Positions 41,538-51,170 of a DNA stretch of 64,000 bases are shown here, one piece after another. The stretch spans positions 1,135,030 through 1,199,029 of the forward strand of contig NZ_LR792632.1 in NCBI RefSeq assembly GCF_902827225.1, read 5' to 3'. A program made the translations under genes and the position numbers. The stretch's first letter is position 1. The number at the start of each line of letters is the position of its first letter. Source of the stretch: Methanocaldococcus lauensis (lineage in GTDB: Archaea > AGJL01 > Methanococci > Methanococcales > Methanocaldococcaceae). The notes beneath the pieces were generated by a model. The model saw nothing but the letters and a program-made list of their open reading frames with translations. It was not told where the DNA came from and did not search any database.

Positions 41538-44270
41538 ATGGATAAAGATTATAAAGCGTTAATGATTGGAAGTTTATTGCACGATATTGGGAAGTTTATA
41601 CAGAGGGCTAAAAATCCAAGAAGTAAATCGCATGAGGAATTTGGTTATAAATATCTGAAAAACAAATTTGAAGAAGGATTTTTAACAAATTTAGATAAGG
41701 AAACAAAGAAAAAAATCTTAAACATTGTTAAAGAACATCATAATGATAAAATAAAGAGAGGTTTAGTGGGGATTGTTAGATTAGCCGATTGGTTGAGCAG
41801 TGGTGAAAGAGAATCTCCAAAAACATATGAAGAAATATATAAAGATAAGGATATTGAAATATTAAACAGTAATAAACAAAAATTAATGTCAATATTTGAA
41901 ATTCTTAGAATTAATGAAGAAGATTATATTGATGAAGCCCTTACAATTTATAATAACGAAATCACTTACAAGTATGAATGTATTCCCTTAAAAATACATG
42001 ATGAAGTAATTTTTGCACGTGAATCATCTTTTCATAGTGAAGATAATACATATTATAATCTTTTAACAAGATTTAATGAGGAATTAAAGGAATTTTCAGA
42101 ACCTACTTTTGAAGAACTTTACCAGTTAATACAAAAATATATGTGGTGTATTCCATCAGTAACATTATGGAAGAAAGGAAATAAAATTTTTGGAGGAATA
42201 CCAGATATCTCATTATTTGACCATTTAAAAACTACTTGTGCTATTGCATGTTGCTTATATAATTTATACAAAGATGGAAAACTAACAGATGATGATATCG
42301 AAAAACTACTGAAAAATAACAAAAAACTTTGGAATAAGCCAATATTTTCATTAATTCATGGAGATATATCTGGAATACAGAATTTTATTTTTACAATCTC
42401 TTCAAAATATGCTATAAAATCATTAAAAGGTAGAAGTTTTTACTTGGATTTCTTAACTGAATATTTAGCAAAATACATTTGTAAAGAGCTAAATTTACCA
42501 ATAGCTAATATACTATATTATGGAGGAGGTCATTTCTATATTTTGAGTTATCTTTTAGATGACAATAAAATTAATGAATTTGAAAAAAAGATAAATGACA
42601 CATTATACAATATGTTTAAAACAAAAATCTATGTTACTATTGAAAAATATGATGTAACCCCAAATAACTTCAAAATGAAAAATGATGAAAACTTTGCAAA
42701 AATTTGGCGATATGTTGCAGATGTTACTCTTAAAAAGAAGTTTAAAAAATTTAGTTATAAAATTAGTGAAATTTTTAAGCCTTATGGCTCTGAAAAAGAG
42801 GACAAATGTAAGATATGCAATAGAGATATTGAATTAAAGAAAGAAAATGAAAATAAAGAATACTTCTATTTATATGAAGAAAATAATAAAGAAATAATTT
42901 GTAAATATTGTGCATCTTTTATAATGCTTACAGAAATTTTGAAAAAGTTTGAAATTAATAAAAAAATTGAATTCAATAAAGAATTTGAAATAAAACATCT
43001 AAAAATAAAGACGAAATTTTCTAATATTCCCGCAATTAAAGAACTAATTGATAAGTTAGGTTTAGATTTTAATGACAACAATTATTGGCTTGACACATAC
43101 TATTTGCCTCATGATAGTGGAGAACTTATAATACCATATAAAATATGGAGTATTGCATTTCCATTAGAGAAAGTAGAAGAAGATGAAGACAGTAAGGAAT
43201 ATAAAATAAGAGATTTCGATACTTTAGCAAATTTAGCATATAAAAGAACAGGGACTAATAAAATAGCAATATTGAAGATGGATGTTGATTATCTTGGGAC
43301 TATATTTACTCAGGGTTTAGGTAAAGAATCTACTGAAAATAACAAAAAAATAAAAAGTAGAGCATCTATCTCAAGAATGAGCACATTAAGTTCCATGTTA
43401 ACTTTATTTTTTACAGGATACATTCCTCATTTAATAAACACTGGTAAAACTGAAACTGTAAAAATTAATGGAGAGCCTGTAAGATACAAAGATTATATAT
43501 ATTTAGTTTATTCTGGGGGTGATGATACCTTAATAGTTGGAAGTTGGGATGTTGTTATTGATTTAGCTAAAAGAATTAGAAAGAACTTTTCAAAATTTGT
43601 GTGCTATAATCCAGATATTACACTAAGTGCTGGAATTGTTTTAATTGATCCAAAGTTTGAATTTAAGAAGGCAGTTAATATAGCAGAGGAGGAATTAGAA
43701 ACTGCAAAAGGATATAGTATTTATGAAGATGATAATATGAAGATAGATAAAAATGCTTTATCTATCTTTGAAAGTCCTATGAACTGGTATGTAGAAGTTT
43801 ATTATAATAAAGAAATGTGGGAAAAATGGAAAAAATTACAAGAAATTGGAATCTTACCTAAAAGATACGAAATATTATTGAAATTTGAAAGTTTAGTTGA
43901 AAATATTAATGAGAATGAATTGGAAAAGAGGTTTGAAAATGCTCTAATTTCAAAAGATTCAAAGATTAGCAGAAGATTATTGCATATCTCTCAAAATGTG
44001 GCAGATAGATTAAATAAGGTCATTAATAAGAAAAATAATGGTGAGATTATATTAAATCTACCTTACTATTGGAGAATGCTCTACTACCTTTATAGAAACT
44101 ACAAAAATAACAATAAATTAGATAAGAATGTTAAATTTATTGAAGACTATCTTAAAAGTAAGGTTATGGGGCAAATAAAGTCCCCTAAAATTAAATTCAG
44201 TTGTAATGATTTGAAAGTTGCCGCCAAAATTGTTGAACTTAAAACGAGGGAGGGTGAGAAAAATGCATAA
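41538..44270 (+). CDS. csm1: Type III-A Cas10/Csm1 with HD and GGDD palm domains
   Basis: 910 residues, the large subunit of the Csm complex. The N-terminal HD nuclease motif is H15-D16 in LLHDIGKF, with EHHNDK near 75. A zinc-binding linker has C424-x2-C427 and C455-x2-C458. The active cyclase/polymerase palm motif GGDD is at 660-663 (YSGGDDTLIVG). So both the target-activated ssDNase and cyclic-oligoadenylate synthase activities look intact. The operon continues with csm2, whose ATG lies inside the last codons (8-base overlap). Confidence 0.96.
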   Translation: MDKDYKALMIGSLLHDIGKFIQRAKNPRSKSHEEFGYKYLKNKFEEGFLTNLDKETKKKILNIVKEHHNDKIKRGLVGIVRLADWLSSGERESPKTYEEIYKDKDIEILNSNKQKLMSIFEILRINEEDYIDEALTIYNNEITYKYECIPLKIHDEVIFARESSFHSEDNTYYNLLTRFNEELKEFSEPTFEELYQLIQKYMWCIPSVTLWKKGNKIFGGIPDISLFDHLKTTCAIACCLYNLYKDGKLTDDDIEKLLKNNKKLWNKPIFSLIHGDISGIQNFIFTISSKYAIKSLKGRSFYLDFLTEYLAKYICKELNLPIANILYYGGGHFYILSYLLDDNKINEFEKKINDTLYNMFKTKIYVTIEKYDVTPNNFKMKNDENFAKIWRYVADVTLKKKFKKFSYKISEIFKPYGSEKEDKCKICNRDIELKKENENKEYFYLYEENNKEIICKYCASFIMLTEILKKFEINKKIEFNKEFEIKHLKIKTKFSNIPAIKELIDKLGLDFNDNNYWLDTYYLPHDSGELIIPYKIWSIAFPLEKVEEDEDSKEYKIRDFDTLANLAYKRTGTNKIAILKMDVDYLGTIFTQGLGKESTENNKKIKSRASISRMSTLSSMLTLFFTGYIPHLINTGKTETVKINGEPVRYKDYIYLVYSGGDDTLIVGSWDVVIDLAKRIRKNFSKFVCYNPDITLSAGIVLIDPKFEFKKAVNIAEEELETAKGYSIYEDDNMKIDKNALSIFESPMNWYVEVYYNKEMWEKWKKLQEIGILPKRYEILLKFESLVENINENELEKRFENALISKDSKISRRLLHISQNVADRLNKVINKKNNGEIILNLPYYWRMLYYLYRNYKNNNKLDKNVKFIEDYLKSKVMGQIKSPKIKFSCNDLKVAAKIVELKTREGEKNA

Positions 44271-45066
44271 GCAAAGACATAATAGAAAACAATCTAATAC
44301 CTTAGAAGATAAATTAAAAAATAAGATTGAAAATAATACTAAAGACCCCAGAAATCGCTATTGTTTAGAATATAATGAGAAATACAGTCAGATTTTAAGT
44401 GATATTTGTAATATTATTGAGGTTCTAAAAACTCAGCCTTTAAAAGTTAATATTAAAAATAAAACTTATGATATACCTAAAAATGTCAAAAATGATATAT
44501 TAGATTTAATTATTATGCAAAAAGATATAGGGAATATAGATATAAAAAAATTCCAAAACTCTTTAAAAGGAGATTTAGAAAAAAATGTAGATACTATATT
44601 TCAAGAAATAGATTATGTAATTTTTTGTAAAATTATCGACAAGTATGTAAAGGATATATTAAATCTTCAAGAATTAGCAGATAAAATATGTGAAATAATA
44701 TTACTATCTGAATATCTTGCAGAAAAGCATTTTTCAGATTTACCCTCTACAAAATTTAGAGAGTTTTATGATTATGTATTAAGAATTTATGAGAATTATA
44801 AGAAAAATGATGGAGGAAAAAATATTAAATGGTTTATTGAGTTCTCATTGATAAAGCCAAAAATTGCATATTATTATGGAAAAGAAAAAAAAGATAGTAA
44901 TAAAAAATTAGCGTTAAAAAAATTAGAGTATCTTATTAATAGTGTAATTGATAATATAGATAATACATCCACTCCAAAAGAGAAATTTAAGAAATTTGAA
45001 AACTTCAAGACCTTTTATGAATCTGTTGTAGCATATCATAGAATCTATGCAAAATCAGAACATTAA
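44263..45066 (+). CDS. csm2: Type III-A Csm2 small subunit with N-terminal extension
   Basis: 267 residues from ATG 44263 (AGGGTGAG in front); about twice the usual Csm2 length of 120-150. The C-terminal half (about 150-267) carries the family features STKFREFYDYVLRIY and FSLIKPKIAYYYGKE. The N-terminal 130 residues are highly charged and have no recognised motif. Csm2 forms the minor backbone of the complex along the crRNA-target duplex. Placement between csm1 and csm3 supports the call. Confidence 0.88.
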   Translation: MHKQRHNRKQSNTLEDKLKNKIENNTKDPRNRYCLEYNEKYSQILSDICNIIEVLKTQPLKVNIKNKTYDIPKNVKNDILDLIIMQKDIGNIDIKKFQNSLKGDLEKNVDTIFQEIDYVIFCKIIDKYVKDILNLQELADKICEIILLSEYLAEKHFSDLPSTKFREFYDYVLRIYENYKKNDGGKNIKWFIEFSLIKPKIAYYYGKEKKDSNKKLALKKLEYLINSVIDNIDNTSTPKEKFKKFENFKTFYESVVAYHRIYAKSEH

Positions 45067-45078
45067 TTGGGGGATATT

Positions 45079-45948
45079 ATGGTTTTTGGAAATAATACAA
45101 ATAATATTCCAAAGGCTTCAAAAGATTCTCAAGATAATGGGATATTATTAAAAGGTAAGGTTATATTAGAGGGTATTATTGAACTACAAACTGGAATTCA
45201 TATTGGGGGTAATAAAGAGACATTAAAAATTGGAGGAACAGATAATTCAGTTATAAAAGATGCTAATGGTCTTGTGTATATTCCAGGTAGTTCTTTAAAA
45301 GGAAAAATAAGAAGTCTATTAGAAAAAGTATATGGGACTTACAAAATAGAAAATAATGAAAGAAAACCAAAAAATAATGGTGAGCCATGCGAATGCGGTC
45401 GTGTTGAATGTGTAATATGTCAGTTATTTGGTCCTCACAATTCAAACAATATTATAAAACCTCCAAGAGTCGTTGTAAGGGATGCCTATTTAGTTAAAAA
45501 AGATAACAATAAAAATGAATATGTTCCAGTTGATTTAAATGAAATTAATGATTACTTAGAAATTAAGCCAGAAAATATGATAGATAGATTAAAAGGAACT
45601 GCTAAACATCCAAGATTTACTGAAAGGGTTGTAAAAGGAAGTATGTTTAAGTTTGAGGTTGTGTTTAACATTTATGAAGAGAACGATAAAGAGTTAATAA
45701 AAAAATTTATTGAAGGATTGAAGTTGTTAGAAGATGATTATTTAGGAGGTTCTGGAAGTAGAGGATATGGTAAAATCAAATTTAGGGAGTTAAAGTTAAT
45801 TAATAGACCCAAAAAATATTATGAAGGAAAAGGTAAGGAAATTATAAAGCCTAACGAATCTACAAATAATTTAGATGAATTAATCAAAATTTTAGATAAA
45901 AAAAATGATGACAATAATTTTTGGATTTATGACCAAAATGATACCTAA
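45079..45948 (+). CDS. csm3: Type III-A Csm3, backbone and target-RNA cleaving subunit
   Basis: 289 residues from ATG 45079 (GGGGGAT in front). RAMP protein of the Csm complex. The catalytic aspartate that cuts target RNA every six bases is D55 in IGGTDNSVIKD, followed by YIPGSSLKGKIRSLL. A cysteine cluster CECGRVECVIC at about 105-115 probably binds zinc, and the glycine-rich loop GGSGSRGYGKIKF is near 225. Family length is 215-300. It follows csm2 by 12 bases. Confidence 0.96.
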   Translation: MVFGNNTNNIPKASKDSQDNGILLKGKVILEGIIELQTGIHIGGNKETLKIGGTDNSVIKDANGLVYIPGSSLKGKIRSLLEKVYGTYKIENNERKPKNNGEPCECGRVECVICQLFGPHNSNNIIKPPRVVVRDAYLVKKDNNKNEYVPVDLNEINDYLEIKPENMIDRLKGTAKHPRFTERVVKGSMFKFEVVFNIYEENDKELIKKFIEGLKLLEDDYLGGSGSRGYGKIKFRELKLINRPKKYYEGKGKEIIKPNESTNNLDELIKILDKKNDDNNFWIYDQNDT

Positions 45949-46001
45949 TAAATAACAAATTGTTTTTAATTCTTTATTTTCTATAATTTTTGGTGGATAC
46001 T

Positions 46002-47117
46002 ATGGAAGTTATTGAAAACATAAAGTTGGTAGAATTAAAACCAAAAATAAATAGTAAATATCACTTTGGAGAGGGTAGTTTAGAACATAGTGGCTATATT
46101 TTCCATTCAAACAGTTTATTTTCTGCAATATTTAATAATTATGTAAAGTTATATGGAAAAAATGATAAAAATCTTGAAGAATTAAAAAATATAAAAATTT
46201 CATCTTTATTTTTAAAAATTGATGGAAATAATGAAGATATTTATTTAATCCCTAAACCAGAACATCCCTACTTTTATATTTTAAAGGAAAATATTAAAGG
46301 TATTACTCCAAAAGATGTCAAAAAAATACAGTTTTTTTCTGTAAAGGCTTATATAGATTACTTAAATGGAAAAATAAAATGGGAAGGAGAAAATTTAAAA
46401 GAAATTATAAACAATCAGACAATAAATAAAAAGATAGTAATATCAAAGGACGAAATAGACGAAATAAAAAAAGTATTTAATATAACAGAAAATTCATTAA
46501 AAGATGTAAAAATTAAGTTAATATCCTCAATTCTTGAACAAAAAGTGGCAATAGATAGAATAAAAAATATTTCATTACAAATAGATAACAGAGGACAATT
46601 ATACACTGTTGAATTCATAAAACTACATAAAAATGTTGGCTATTACTTTTTAATTGATTATAATAGTGATGATGAAGAATTTATTAATAAATTAGAGGCA
46701 TCTATAAGGTTAATAGCCGATGAAGGTTTGGGAGGTGAAAGAAGTTCTGGGGCAGGATTTTTTGAAAGCGTAAAGATTTCTGAATTAAATAACGATTTTA
46801 AAAATTTATTCAAAATGTCTGATAATTTAGGATATAAAACTACATTGGGAATTGCTATTCCAAATAAAAACAATTACGATAAAATTATATACTACAAATT
46901 TATGGAATTTGGAGGTTACATATACTCACCATACAGTTTTTCATATCCAAAAAAAAGAGTTTTGGCTTTAACTGAGGGTTCTATCGTTAAATCAGATTTT
47001 AAAGGTTGCGTATTAGACAATATTGCTCCTGAAAACTTTAAATGTCATAATGTTTATCTCCATGGAAAGCCAATATTAATTCCATTTAAAGGGGATTATA
47101 ATGATAGTAAAGTGTAA
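46002..47117 (+). CDS. csm4: Type III-A Csm4, crRNA 5'-tag-binding RAMP
   Basis: 371 residues from ATG 46002 (GGTGGATAC in front). The N-terminus FGEGSLEHSGYIFHSNSLFSAI matches the Csm4/Cmr3-type opening (given in parts), and the glycine-rich RAMP loop is GLGGERSSGAGFF at about 245. Csm4 caps the crRNA 5' end and contacts Cas10. The last 17 bases overlap the csm5 start. Confidence 0.93.
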   Translation: MEVIENIKLVELKPKINSKYHFGEGSLEHSGYIFHSNSLFSAIFNNYVKLYGKNDKNLEELKNIKISSLFLKIDGNNEDIYLIPKPEHPYFYILKENIKGITPKDVKKIQFFSVKAYIDYLNGKIKWEGENLKEIINNQTINKKIVISKDEIDEIKKVFNITENSLKDVKIKLISSILEQKVAIDRIKNISLQIDNRGQLYTVEFIKLHKNVGYYFLIDYNSDDEEFINKLEASIRLIADEGLGGERSSGAGFFESVKISELNNDFKNLFKMSDNLGYKTTLGIAIPNKNNYDKIIYYKFMEFGGYIYSPYSFSYPKKRVLALTEGSIVKSDFKGCVLDNIAPENFKCHNVYLHGKPILIPFKGDYNDSKV

Positions 47118-48270
47118 AGTATTATCACCAGTTTTTATTGGTTGTGGGGACGAATATACTCCATTAGATTATTTTATAGAGAATGGTAAAGTGTATATTG
47201 TGGATTTCAATAAAGTTTTAGATAATATTAATGATATTAAGAAAATAAATGAAATAACCGATTATATAAAGCAAAATATTCACAATAATAGAATAGAGGT
47301 TAATGCTAAGGATATTCTAAGTAGATTGAAATTATGTCCTACTGATGATAACTATGTATCTAAGTCATTAGATTGTGAAATAAAAAATGATAGTAAAACA
47401 AGAGTTAAAAAGTTTATATCTCAAAATGGAGTTCCATATATTCCTGGAAGTTCTATTAAAGGGGCAATAAGAACTGCATATTTGTTTTATTATTATGATA
47501 AACATTTTACCAAATTACTAAAAATACTAAATCTAAATAACCATAAATCAGATTCTAAAAAAAGACATGTAAATGTGAATGATATAGAAAAAAAACTTAT
47601 TAAATATGCAATATCTGATAATGCTCAGAATGACTTTTTTAAATATCTTAAAATTTCAGATTCCTTAAATTTGAATGGAACATTTAAGTTTATAAATACT
47701 CAAAGATGGTATATAAAAAAGAGACATGGAAATCCTTTTGGAGTAAAAGAAGATGTAGAAGCTTTAGTAGATGGTAATTTTGATATAGATATAAAAATTG
47801 AGGATGAATTTATAAATGAAATATCTAAAAAACTAAAACTAAAAACTTCATATAATATAAGAAATGAAACAGATAAATTTGAAATCTTAAAGGATATTTG
47901 TAATAGTTTTGCTGAATGTATTGTAGAATTTGAATTAAAAAGAAATTATCCTATATATATCGAAGACTTTTATGAAAAACTTTTAAAGGATATAAAAAAT
48001 AACAACGCAATATACTTAAATTTAGGATTTGGTGGGGGCTTTTTCAGTAAAACGATATATCCCTTATTATGGAAGCACGATAAAGAAAATAAAAAATTTG
48101 ATGAGATTAAAGAATTATTCATAAAGATGGCTGGTAATAATGAAAAATTAATAAAAGCATGGCAATCTGCAGAAGAATATACTGATTTTCCTACGACAAA
48201 AACAGTATATGTAAAAAATGAATCTGCAGAATTACCAATGGGTTGGATAAAAATTGAGAGGGAGGTATAA
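47101..48270 (+). CDS. csm5: Type III-A Csm5, crRNA 3'-end RAMP
   Basis: 389 residues, start ATG inside the end of csm4 with AGGGGAT before it. LSPVFIGCGDEYTPLDYFIEN is the typical Csm5 opening (given as motif), YIPGSSIKGAIRTAYL at about 117-132 is the RAMP signature, and GFGGGFFSKT near 305 is the glycine-rich loop. Csm5 binds the 3' region of the crRNA and helps recruit maturation nucleases. It stops one base before the second csx1 start. Confidence 0.94.
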   Translation: MIVKCKVLSPVFIGCGDEYTPLDYFIENGKVYIVDFNKVLDNINDIKKINEITDYIKQNIHNNRIEVNAKDILSRLKLCPTDDNYVSKSLDCEIKNDSKTRVKKFISQNGVPYIPGSSIKGAIRTAYLFYYYDKHFTKLLKILNLNNHKSDSKKRHVNVNDIEKKLIKYAISDNAQNDFFKYLKISDSLNLNGTFKFINTQRWYIKKRHGNPFGVKEDVEALVDGNFDIDIKIEDEFINEISKKLKLKTSYNIRNETDKFEILKDICNSFAECIVEFELKRNYPIYIEDFYEKLLKDIKNNNAIYLNLGFGGGFFSKTIYPLLWKHDKENKKFDEIKELFIKMAGNNEKLIKAWQSAEEYTDFPTTKTVYVKNESAELPMGWIKIEREV

Positions 48271-48271
48271 T

Positions 48272-49660
48272 ATGAAAAATATATTAATAGCACCATGGGG
48301 AAATTTTAAAAGTTGGAGAGAAGTAGAATATACTCTTGGAGACATTAAAAAACCGTCAAAAACTTCTGTATCAGTCATTTCTGAAAAAATAAAACCAGAT
48401 AAAACTTATATCTTAGTATTAGATACTTTATCAAATCTAAATTCTGATAATTATAATGACATTGTTTATGAAGTAAAAAATGATGTAGAAAACTTTATAA
48501 AAAATGAAAATTTAGAGATTAAAAATTATGAAACAATTGTATGTCCCGGAGTAGGTTCATTCCCAAATGGTAAATTTTTAGGTAATCTAAGAGATTATTA
48601 TTCATTTATATTATACAAACTTGCCAAAAATATAAGTGGTAATGTTCATATACACTTAGATTTAACACATGGAATTAATTATATGCCAGTTCTAACATAT
48701 AAAGCAATTAGGGATATTTTAGAAATCTTAGCCATAAGAAATGATGCTAAATTAACAGTTTATAACTCAGATCCTTATGGTGGGGATCTGGCAGAGTTAA
48801 AGATACATATCGTTGAGGATTCAAAAATTATCCCAACATATCAATTTAGTGGAATTCAACAACATCCTTTAGATACTACTGAATATACTCCAAAAGAGAA
48901 AATTGGGGAGATTAAAAAGATAATAAACCAAAATAATGAGATAAAAACATTAAAATTATTGAAACAAAATATAAATGCTTTTTTAGCATCTATAAAATAT
49001 GCTCTACCTTTAGTTTATTCAACTTTCTATGTGGATTACAAAATTATAGAAAAAATAGCTGATGGTATTATAGATTCGTATTTTAAATACATCCAAATAG
49101 ATACAGATAATAAAACATTAAAAAGATACTTAAAACTAACAACAGATTTTGACTCTATAATAGTAGCATATAAGATTTCTAAAGAATGCAAATTAGAGAA
49201 ATATATTAAAAATGAGTTATCTTTAAAAGAGATTGATAACTTAAAAGAAGAACTATTCAAAAATAACCCATATATTAGTTTTATTGGAAGAGAACTATCT
49301 ACAATATATCGCATATTTAAAGAAAAATATAATGAAGAGGAAATTAACAAGATATCAAAATCTTGGATACCTATGTATAAATTTAGAAAAGAAGATAAAG
49401 ATAAATTTAATATTAGAAATTTTCTTGCTCATGGAGGGCTGGAAAAGAGTGTAACAGAGATTTATATAAACTTAGATACAAATAATGAAAAGGACCGTGA
49501 AAAAATATTTAATAACATAAAATTAAGATATTGCAAAGATTTTATTAAAAAAAATAATGATATTGTAAAATTTATATACTCTTATTTAGATAAAAAAACT
49601 AATAAAGAAGAAAAAACTAATATTTTAGAAAAACTCGAAAAAGTAATGCTTAATACATAA
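48272..49660 (+). CDS. csx1: Csx1-family CARF-HEPN ribonuclease (second copy)
   Basis: 462 residues from ATG 48272 (GGGAGGT in front). It starts MKNILIAPWGNFKSW, the Csx1 opening, with the CARF segment HLDLTHGINYMPV at about 128-140 and a HEPN motif R382-N-F-L-A-H387. It is shorter than the first Csx1 and lacks its C-terminal domain; the two differ widely in sequence, so it is not a recent duplicate. Last gene of the operon. A T-rich stretch follows the stop, and bases 49661-49780 contain nothing else that I can see. Confidence 0.9.
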   Translation: MKNILIAPWGNFKSWREVEYTLGDIKKPSKTSVSVISEKIKPDKTYILVLDTLSNLNSDNYNDIVYEVKNDVENFIKNENLEIKNYETIVCPGVGSFPNGKFLGNLRDYYSFILYKLAKNISGNVHIHLDLTHGINYMPVLTYKAIRDILEILAIRNDAKLTVYNSDPYGGDLAELKIHIVEDSKIIPTYQFSGIQQHPLDTTEYTPKEKIGEIKKIINQNNEIKTLKLLKQNINAFLASIKYALPLVYSTFYVDYKIIEKIADGIIDSYFKYIQIDTDNKTLKRYLKLTTDFDSIIVAYKISKECKLEKYIKNELSLKEIDNLKEELFKNNPYISFIGRELSTIYRIFKEKYNEEEINKISKSWIPMYKFRKEDKDKFNIRNFLAHGGLEKSVTEIYINLDTNNEKDREKIFNNIKLRYCKDFIKKNNDIVKFIYSYLDKKTNKEEKTNILEKLEKVMLNT

Positions 49661-49781
49661 AAAATAACTTTTAATTTACATTTTTATGAATTTTTCCAAT
49701 ATTTTTAATATTAAATACACATTTCTATTTTTACACCTATTATATTTATATATTTAAATATTTGATTTAATTTTTACATTA

Positions 49782-49793
49782 AATTTATATAAT
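49782..49793 (+). promoter_or_regulatory. TATA box upstream of the short secreted ORF
   Basis: AATTTATATAAT. Transcription would start near 49813, about 53 bases before the ATG at 49867. Confidence 0.45.
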
Positions 49794-49866
49794 ACCTGTA
49801 TTATCATTTATAGTAATTACCTATAATCCCAAAAGTTAACTAAATTTAATTAACTAAGGTGTTGTT

Positions 49867-49977
49867 ATGAAATATGCAAATGTATTGATTGGACTACTAC
49901 TAATCCTTAGTGTAGTTAGTGTAAGATGTATGTCTGAAAATACAATATTTATGCTCTATTTAAGGTATCAAAATTAA
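49867..49977 (+). CDS. 36-residue peptide with signal-peptide-like N-terminus
   Basis: ATG 49867 is preceded by an excellent AAGGTGTTGTT ribosome binding site and by a TATA box. The product starts with a basic residue and a hydrophobic core (VLIGLLLILSVVSV), then CMSE, and stops after only 16 more residues. It could be a secreted small peptide, but is more likely what remains of a longer exported protein. It converges on the transporter gene with three bases between stops. Confidence 0.45.
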   Translation: MKYANVLIGLLLILSVVSVRCMSENTIFMLYLRYQN

Positions 49978-49980
49978 AAA

Positions 49981-51057
49981 TTATAAAAATCTGTTTTTTA
50001 AATAAAGATAGATAACTAACAAAATTAAATGCAACATATAGATTATAAATCCATACTTCAAAAACTCAATTAAATATATATTTCCCTTTGACAATCTTAA
50101 AGTTATCAAATTAGCAAAAGAGGCTATTAATGTTCCATTTCCCCCTATATTTACTCCATAGGCGATTGGTAGCCAGTTGTTGTATATATTTGACATTAAA
50201 ATGGCTGTTGGAACATTTGAAAGAATTTGAGATAATATTGAGGAATAGACCATAACAAATATGTCATTCTCATAACTAATTTTAAAAAACTCTATAATAC
50301 CCAATCTTTTTAAACCCTCAATATCTATAAACAAGGCACAAAATGTTAAAATAAACAGATAGTCAATTTTTACTCTCTTAATTAATGAAATAAAGAGAAT
50401 TATTGGAAATAAATAAATATAGTTAAACATTCCCAAAATTGATGCAACAACTAAAATAAATATTAATAAGTAAATTAACCACTCTTTTTTAAATGTTTGA
50501 ATTTCTATTGATTCTATATTTATTTTTGCTCTTTTAAAATCTAAAAAAGGAATTAAAATTAAAAGTCCAAAAATCTCCAATGGCACCATATTTACTATGA
50601 AATTTATTGGATTTATATTGTAATGATGATATATGAACAAATTTTGCGGATTCCCAAAGGGTGTTAAAGAACTTCCAATATTTGCTGAAATTCCCTCCAA
50701 CATTAAAATTTTTCTTAAATTTATATTACAATATTCTGCAACTATTAAAGTTATTGGAATTACTACAAAGAGAGCAATATCGTTTGTTACAAACATAGAC
50801 ATTATTAAAGTCAATAAAATTAGAACAACAAAAACTCTATCAGTTTTTTTCAGTATTTTTAAAGAAATCCACTCCAAAAATCCACAGTCTTTTAAAATAT
50901 TAACAATTACTAATATGTAGAATAAACTAAAAATGGTTTTCCATTCGATAATATCTACTATTTCAGTTGGCTTTATTATGAATGTTAAAAATAATACAGA
51001 AAGAAGAATAAAGAATGTAAATATTAGCTCATCAATATCTTTTAGTTTATTTTTCAT
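49981..51057 (-). CDS. SLC13/ArsB/NhaD-type ion transporter
   Basis: 358 residues with about ten membrane segments. The conserved VTNDIALFVVIPITL (about 90-104) and GSSLTPFGNPQNLFIYHH (about 127-144) segments belong to the ion transporter superfamily of arsenite pumps, sodium/proton antiporters and dicarboxylate carriers. The ligand cannot be chosen from sequence. It is shorter than most family members (about 410-430), with the last third compressed. It stands alone between the CRISPR operon and metG. Confidence 0.82.
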   Translation of the reverse strand: MKNKLKDIDELIFTFFILLSVLFLTFIIKPTEIVDIIEWKTIFSLFYILVIVNILKDCGFLEWISLKILKKTDRVFVVLILLTLIMSMFVTNDIALFVVIPITLIVAEYCNINLRKILMLEGISANIGSSLTPFGNPQNLFIYHHYNINPINFIVNMVPLEIFGLLILIPFLDFKRAKINIESIEIQTFKKEWLIYLLIFILVVASILGMFNYIYLFPIILFISLIKRVKIDYLFILTFCALFIDIEGLKRLGIIEFFKISYENDIFVMVYSSILSQILSNVPTAILMSNIYNNWLPIAYGVNIGGNGTLIASFANLITLRLSKGNIYLIEFLKYGFIIYMLHLILLVIYLYLKNRFL

Positions 51058-51170
51058 ACATATCCTCTTAGAGTAATATGATTATAATCTCATAACATCC
51101 TTAAAAAATTTATATATCTTGATAACATATAAAAAATAAAAATTGCCCATTTTTTCTATGATATTATTTT

